Position numbers and translations under genes: made by a program. The notes below the pieces were generated by a model, which did not search any database, was not told the DNA's origin, and saw only the letters and a list, made by a program, of their open reading frames with translations. A DNA stretch of 10,336 bases from Deltaproteobacteria bacterium (GTDB taxonomy: Bacteria; Bdellovibrionota; UBA1018), in contig JABDFB010000079.1 of NCBI GenBank assembly GCA_013286765.1, positions 1 to 10,336 of the forward strand, read 5' to 3'. Each line of letters opens with the position of its first letter. Position 1 is the first letter of the stretch. Below, piece after piece: positions 6,056-10,336 of the stretch.

Positions 6056-7193
6056 TGCTATTGTAATTGGAATAGGAGGCATGGGGAGCGCCGCTGCTTT
6101 CCATATGGCACGGCGTGGGCTAAAAGTCCTTGGCCTCGAACGCCATAACATTCCTCATGCGTTGGGCTCGTCTCACGGAATTACGCGGATTATTAGGCTC
6201 TGTTACTACGAACATCCCTCTTATGTACCGTTGTTGCGGCGGGCCTATCAGCTGTGGCGCGAACTAGAACTTGCTGCAAATGAGAAGCTTCTTTACGTCA
6301 CAGGCTCGATCGATGCGGGCCCAGAGGGAAGCGAGGTTTTTGAAGGTTCGCGGAAGTCTTGCGAACTTCACGATCTGCCGCATGAAATTTTAAGTCAGGG
6401 TGATCTACACAAGCGGTTTCCTGGTTATCAGCTGCCACAGCAGCACTTAGCGGTATTCCAGCCAGAAGGAGGCTTTCTTCTACCCGAGCGATGTATAGTT
6501 AATCATGTTCAAATCGCGCAGGCGTTTGGTGCTGAAATCCACGCCCAGGAGCAAGTGCTCGATTGGGAACCGACCTCACGTGGGGTGCGTGTAAGAACCA
6601 ATCGATCTTCCACGTATGAAGCAGATCACCTGGTGATTGCGGCAGGTGCTTGGGTTGGGGAGCAAGCAAAATTTTTAGCTCCAGTAGCTGTGCCGGAGAG
6701 ACAGGTGCTCGGATGGTTTCAGCCCATAGAACAAAATTTGTTTAAACCGGAAAAATTTCCTGTATTTAATATTCTTGTGGACGAAGGAAGATTTTATGGT
6801 CTTCCGATTTATGGAGTTCCCGGTTTTAAACTCGGCTGTTACCATCATCTAGGGCAAAAAGTCGTTCCCGATGAACTTGGATCAAAGTGTACGTTGGCGG
6901 ACGAAAAGCTACTGAGAACTTTTGTTGAAAAGTACCTGCCTCTTGCCGCGGGACCCACCATGTCGCTTGTGCCGTGTATGTTCACGAATACTCCTGACGA
7001 GCATTTCATTCTAGATTTTCATCCGGAATATAAACAAGTCTGCATTGCTTCGCCGTGTTCCGGACACGGATTTAAGTTCTGCAGTGTCGTGGGGGAAATT
7101 ATGGCCGATCTCGTTCAGCATGGCTCGACCCAACACGATATTACGTTGCATCGTCTATCTAGGTTTGAGGGAACTAAGCAAAATAAGAATTAG
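6033..7193 (+). CDS. Monomeric sarcosine oxidase-like FAD enzyme (MSOX family)
   Basis: A 386-residue FAD enzyme of the DAO fold, close to the roughly 390 usual for monomeric sarcosine oxidase. The dinucleotide-binding motif GIGGMGS is at 13-19. GSSHGITRIIR (45-55) matches the family segment carrying the substrate and flavin-contacting Thr and Arg residues. Cys315 in CMFTNTPDEHF is the expected covalent FAD attachment site. Lys266 matches the lysine that activates oxygen in the family, with His271 or 272 near it, and Lys348 lies in SGHGFKF. The Tyr that normally follows Cys-Met is Phe317 here. Expected reaction in the cytoplasm: sarcosine plus O2 and water gives glycine, formaldehyde and H2O2. 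N-methyltryptophan, pipecolate and N-methylproline are substrates of relatives. GTG 6033 is chosen on SD spacing and because it puts the first strand (YDAIVIG) at the normal distance. The 23-base overlap with the Rieske gene suggests translational coupling. Confidence 0.82.
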   Translation: MAITGHYDAIVIGIGGMGSAAAFHMARRGLKVLGLERHNIPHALGSSHGITRIIRLCYYEHPSYVPLLRRAYQLWRELELAANEKLLYVTGSIDAGPEGSEVFEGSRKSCELHDLPHEILSQGDLHKRFPGYQLPQQHLAVFQPEGGFLLPERCIVNHVQIAQAFGAEIHAQEQVLDWEPTSRGVRVRTNRSSTYEADHLVIAAGAWVGEQAKFLAPVAVPERQVLGWFQPIEQNLFKPEKFPVFNILVDEGRFYGLPIYGVPGFKLGCYHHLGQKVVPDELGSKCTLADEKLLRTFVEKYLPLAAGPTMSLVPCMFTNTPDEHFILDFHPEYKQVCIASPCSGHGFKFCSVVGEIMADLVQHGSTQHDITLHRLSRFEGTKQNKN

Positions 7194-7203
7194 AGTTGGA
7201 ATT

Positions 7204-9696
7204 ATGAAGGAAACCGCGGAAGTTGTTATTATTGGATCAGGAATTGTCGGTGCCAGTGCGGCCCACTTTTTAGCAAAAAAAGGGTGGAAAGACATAGTAG
7301 TGATCGACCAAGGCCCTCTTTTTGAAGCAGGATTTTCGACCGGAGGTTCGACCTCGCACGCACCTGGATTGGTTTTCGAACTAAATGCATCAAAAACTAT
7401 TTGTCAGCTGGCACAATGGAGCGTAGAGACCTATCGAAGTTTAAGTTTCGAAGATCAGCCCTGTTTTTACAGCGTAGGCAGCTTCGAAATTGCTTATTCT
7501 TCGGAGCGCCTGGAAGAACTAAAAATTAAATGGGGTCGAGCGCATGCTTGGGGATTAAAGGCAGAATTACTAACGAGAGAGCAGACTCTTCAGAGAGTAC
7601 CTCTTTTGAATCCCTCTCAAATTTTCGGATCTCTTTCTGTACCATCAGATGGAGTTGCAAAGGCTCTCAGAGCTGTCCAAGCGCTCGCATGGGCATCGCG
7701 CGGAAACGTTGAGTTTATTAGCAATACAGAAGTTCTCGGGATTGAAACTGCGAAGGAACAACAACGAAAGCAAATCTGTGGTGTGACTACCTCCCGGGGA
7801 AAAATAAAAACTTCTCGCGTTTTAGTTTGTGCCGGAATTTGGGGACCGAGGATTGGAAAGATGGTCGAAGTTCCGATTCCGTTGGTTCCCGTTCAACATC
7901 ACTATGTAAGGACGGCGCCGGTAAAGGAACTGACCAACCAGACCGCAGAAGTGGTTTATCCTATTTTAAGAAATCAGGATCATGGACTCTATTTCCGCCA
8001 ATATTACGATACGATTGGAATTGGATCCTATAGCCACGAACCGGTTTTAGTAGATCCCGATTTGATTGGAGAAAATGCAAAACGTCCTTTGAAGCAAGAG
8101 GACTTTCATAAAGCCTTTGCGAATGCCTGCCATCTTTTGCCCTGCTTGGAAGGCGCAAAGTTTGCTGAGAGTTTTAATGGACTGTTTTCCTTTACGTTAG
8201 ATGGAAATCCTCTGGTGGGTGAGTCCGACGAGGTCAAAGGGTTTTGGATGGCTGAAGGCGTTTGGGTGACTCATGGACCAGGGGTTGGCCGTGTCGTCGC
8301 TGAGTTAATGAACGGTGAATTACCAAAGGTGGATTTACGAGAACTCGACGCTAATCGGTTCGATCGTCATGCTCTCAGCCCGAGTTACGCGCGGGTACGA
8401 GGTGCTCAACAGTTTCGAGAAGTTTATGACATTATTCATCCGCTTCAACAGATCGAAGATCCGCGGCCACTTCGGGTAAGTCCGTTTTATTCCAGACAGA
8501 AGGAACTAGGGGCCGTGTTTTTTGAATCCAATGGTTGGGAGCGGCCGCAGTGGTATGAAAGCAATAGTTCCTTACCCAAAGACGAGAGTTGGCCCGTACG
8601 CGAGGGATGGAATGCCCGATACTGGTCTCCGATTATTGGACAAGAACATAAAGCAACCCGCGAAGCGGTTGCGCTTTTCGATTTGTCTGCATTTTCAAAA
8701 TTCGAGGTGAGTGGGCCGGGTGCGCTTAATTATTTACAAAATATCTCCGCGAATCAGATCAACCAAAAAGTTAACAAAATCGTTTACACAGCTATGCTGA
8801 ATTCTGCTGGCGGCATCATGTGTGATCTTACCATTACTCGCAGAAGCGAAAATCGATTTTGGGTAGTGACGGGCGGTGGGGTAGGGACGCACGATCGCGG
8901 TTGGATGTTAAAACAGCTGCGCCAGGATCAAAACCATCACTCGGTGCAGTTTACAGACTTAACATCGAGCTTTTGTTGCTTGGGCGTTTGGGGACCCTCG
9001 GCGCGTGCTTTGCTTCAATCAGTAAGTGAAAGCGATTTTTCGAATGAGGCCTTTCCACTATTTACTGCGAAAGAAATCTTTATTGGTTATGTACCAGCGC
9101 TAGCCCTGCGGATGTCTTATGTCGGAGAATTGGGATGGGAAATTTATGTACCAGCAGAATACGGAGCCCATCTCTGGGACTTACTCTGGCAGGCAGGCCA
9201 GTGTTTCGGCGTGATCGCAGCAGGGGGTGGTGCATTTGATTCTTTACGTCTGGAGAAAGGCTATAGGCTTTGGGGTGCAGATATTCACTCGGAGTATAAT
9301 CCGTATGAAGCTGGGCTAGGCTTTGCGGTGAAATTGGAAAATCGAGATTTTATCGGAAAGTCCGCCTTAGTAGCGTTGGGCAAAGGTTCTTCGCGGCGAA
9401 AACTTTCTTGCATGATTATTGAGGACGAAAAAATAATTCTCTTAGGAAAAGAGCCTGTTTTTCTTCCAGCACGGAAAGAGAGCACTTCACCCATTTCAGC
9501 CGGAAATGCGATTGGATACGTCACGAGCGCGAATTACGGCTACACGGTAGGGAAGAGCATCGCGTATGCGTACTTACCAAGTGAGTATGCTCAAATCGGA
9601 TTAGAATTAGAGGTGGCGTATTTGGGGCAACGATACCGTGCGTATGTTGCCCCGGAGCCTCTCTATGACCCGTCTCATGCTAGAATGAAGCGCTAG
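7204..9696 (+). CDS. Dimethylglycine oxidase (FAD + folate-binding GcvT-like domains)
   Basis: An 830-residue two-part flavoenzyme. Residues 6-370 are a DAO-type FAD domain with GSGIVGASAA (11-20). GGSTSHAPGLVF (47-58) carries His52, a candidate for covalent flavin attachment in this family. A short FAO-type linker spans about 372-430. A GcvT-like tetrahydrofolate domain spans about 435-715, with GGIMCDL (536-542; Asp541 aligns with the catalytic Asp of GcvT), SYVGELGWEIY and LRLEKGY. A GcvT C-terminal barrel (730-825) ends the protein. HHYVRTAPV (232-240) and GIGSYSH (272-278) recall Arthrobacter dimethylglycine oxidase, which is about the same length as I remember it. Expected reaction: dimethylglycine plus O2 gives sarcosine and H2O2, the methyl carbon passing to tetrahydrofolate as 5,10-methylene-THF. 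Dehydrogenase use of another acceptor cannot be excluded. ATG 7204 lies 10 bases after the previous stop; its SD is weak (AGAG/GGA). The frame is open 53 codons further upstream, but that part overlaps the sarcosine oxidase gene and looks non-coding. Confidence 0.87.
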   Translation: MKETAEVVIIGSGIVGASAAHFLAKKGWKDIVVIDQGPLFEAGFSTGGSTSHAPGLVFELNASKTICQLAQWSVETYRSLSFEDQPCFYSVGSFEIAYSSERLEELKIKWGRAHAWGLKAELLTREQTLQRVPLLNPSQIFGSLSVPSDGVAKALRAVQALAWASRGNVEFISNTEVLGIETAKEQQRKQICGVTTSRGKIKTSRVLVCAGIWGPRIGKMVEVPIPLVPVQHHYVRTAPVKELTNQTAEVVYPILRNQDHGLYFRQYYDTIGIGSYSHEPVLVDPDLIGENAKRPLKQEDFHKAFANACHLLPCLEGAKFAESFNGLFSFTLDGNPLVGESDEVKGFWMAEGVWVTHGPGVGRVVAELMNGELPKVDLRELDANRFDRHALSPSYARVRGAQQFREVYDIIHPLQQIEDPRPLRVSPFYSRQKELGAVFFESNGWERPQWYESNSSLPKDESWPVREGWNARYWSPIIGQEHKATREAVALFDLSAFSKFEVSGPGALNYLQNISANQINQKVNKIVYTAMLNSAGGIMCDLTITRRSENRFWVVTGGGVGTHDRGWMLKQLRQDQNHHSVQFTDLTSSFCCLGVWGPSARALLQSVSESDFSNEAFPLFTAKEIFIGYVPALALRMSYVGELGWEIYVPAEYGAHLWDLLWQAGQCFGVIAAGGGAFDSLRLEKGYRLWGADIHSEYNPYEAGLGFAVKLENRDFIGKSALVALGKGSSRRKLSCMIIEDEKIILLGKEPVFLPARKESTSPISAGNAIGYVTSANYGYTVGKSIAYAYLPSEYAQIGLELEVAYLGQRYRAYVAPEPLYDPSHARMKR

Positions 9697-9698
9697 AA

Positions 9699-10336
9699 TT
9701 AGTGAACAACAGCCTTGTTGGCTTCAAGAACAGCAAATCCGGTTGTCCATGATGGATCATCTTTATAGATTTGTTTCGCGGGTTCAATTACGGCATCAGT
9801 ATTGTTCGCGGTAAATCCGAAGCCTAAATTGTTTGTTTCGTCGCCCACCATGAGGGTGTAAAGAAAGGAAACCCTAAAGCATAATTCTTCAGGCTTAAAA
9901 CCGACCTTAAACGCACCGTTTTTGTCCCGAATATCATCCGCGCTTTTCGAGCAAACATTCGGTATTGCTTTTCTTAATTCGGAAGCAGATATATTGGCTG
10001 CTTTGGAATCACTTGGAATGCGAGCAAAATTTGAAATCGCGTAAAATTGTCCATGCGGCGTGGGCTGGAACTTGCCAAAAAATGCGCAATTATTTGAGTA
10101 TTCGCATTTAGCATCGAGACTGACGCTTTTCTTAACTGCGTCGTAGCACGACATGTACGCATTCGGATCGGTGCTCGGATTCTCAATTGACTGTTGCGGT
10201 GCTTCGCAAACATCCTTATGAAGTTTAAAATATTTCTCAGATGATTGATCAGTGCCAAAAGTATCATAAGCTGCACTATAAACAGTGTATTTGCGGTTAC
10301 CTATTTCAACTGAATAAATATCTTTCGTGGAGTCCG
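9699..10336 (-). CDS. Hypothetical Cys-containing protein, partial at N-terminus
   Basis: The minus-strand frame is open from the right window edge to a TAA at 9699-9701, giving at least 212 residues. The true start lies outside. An internal ATG at 10154 is not the start: the 60 codons upstream are free of stops and continue in the same style (DIYSVEIGNRKYTVYSAAYD...). I do not recognise the family. The visible part has six Cys (in DVCEA, MSCYD, AKCEYSNNC, NVCSK and ELCFR), which suggests disulfides and an exported protein. The missing N-terminus would be expected to carry a signal peptide. It runs toward the dimethylglycine oxidase gene, with 2 bases between the two stop codons, so it is not part of that operon. 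Confidence 0.65.
   Translation of the reverse strand, partial: DSTKDIYSVEIGNRKYTVYSAAYDTFGTDQSSEKYFKLHKDVCEAPQQSIENPSTDPNAYMSCYDAVKKSVSLDAKCEYSNNCAFFGKFQPTPHGQFYAISNFARIPSDSKAANISASELRKAIPNVCSKSADDIRDKNGAFKVGFKPEELCFRVSFLYTLMVGDETNNLGFGFTANNTDAVIEPAKQIYKDDPSWTTGFAVLEANKAVVH

Noticed and set aside
7045..7203. 53-codon N-terminal extension of the dimethylglycine oxidase
   Set aside because: It overlaps the sarcosine oxidase gene and has no family resemblance. ATG 7204 gives the usual 830-residue length with the FAD motif near the N-terminus.
9974..10276. 100-codon minus-strand open frame
   Set aside because: It overlaps, in another frame, the longer edge-open gene 9699-10336, which has no stop over at least 212 codons.

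Overview
The window reads as a chromosomal segment of a Gram-negative bacterium with moderate GC content (mid-40s per cent by eye). Five genes encode proteins that are, or appear to be, exported and are mostly of unknown function. Several ribosome-binding sites are simple G-runs. The metalloprotease with HELGHH and NEGQADYFA motifs recalls exported proteins of Bdellovibrionota/Oligoflexia-type bacteria. That assignment is an inference from style, because no marker gene is present.

Left part (1-3218), all on the minus strand: a zinc metalloprotease cut by the left edge (2-796), a small secreted protein with a GPHGG motif (962-1396), a secreted protein of unknown function (1536-2666), and a small secreted protein made of two copies of one cysteine-containing module (2751-3218). 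The metalloprotease is easy to miss because its reading frame runs off the window.

Middle (3219-4765): a divergent promoter region, then a four-helix DoxX-type membrane protein on the plus strand (3352-3747). Its 3' end overlaps, tail to tail, a minus-strand alpha/beta hydrolase of the proline iminopeptidase type (3719-4654). A second divergent promoter region lies at 4655-4765.

Right part (4766-9696), plus strand: a compact three-gene operon for stepwise N-demethylation. A Rieske non-heme iron oxygenase of the quaternary-ammonium clade overlaps a monomeric sarcosine oxidase-like flavoenzyme. Ten bases later comes an 830-residue two-domain enzyme matching dimethylglycine oxidase. Together they would convert glycine betaine to dimethylglycine, then sarcosine, then glycine. 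The flavin steps look like oxygen-using oxidases rather than the multi-subunit sarcosine oxidase or DgcAB systems of pseudomonads. The electron-donating reductase that the Rieske enzyme needs is not in the window, nor are a transporter, a regulator or a catalase. A partial, cysteine-containing minus-strand gene of unknown function (9699-10336) converges on the operon, with only 2 bases between the stop codons.

No stretch longer than 300 bases lacks a gene. I saw no tRNA, rRNA, CRISPR array, insertion sequence or phage gene.
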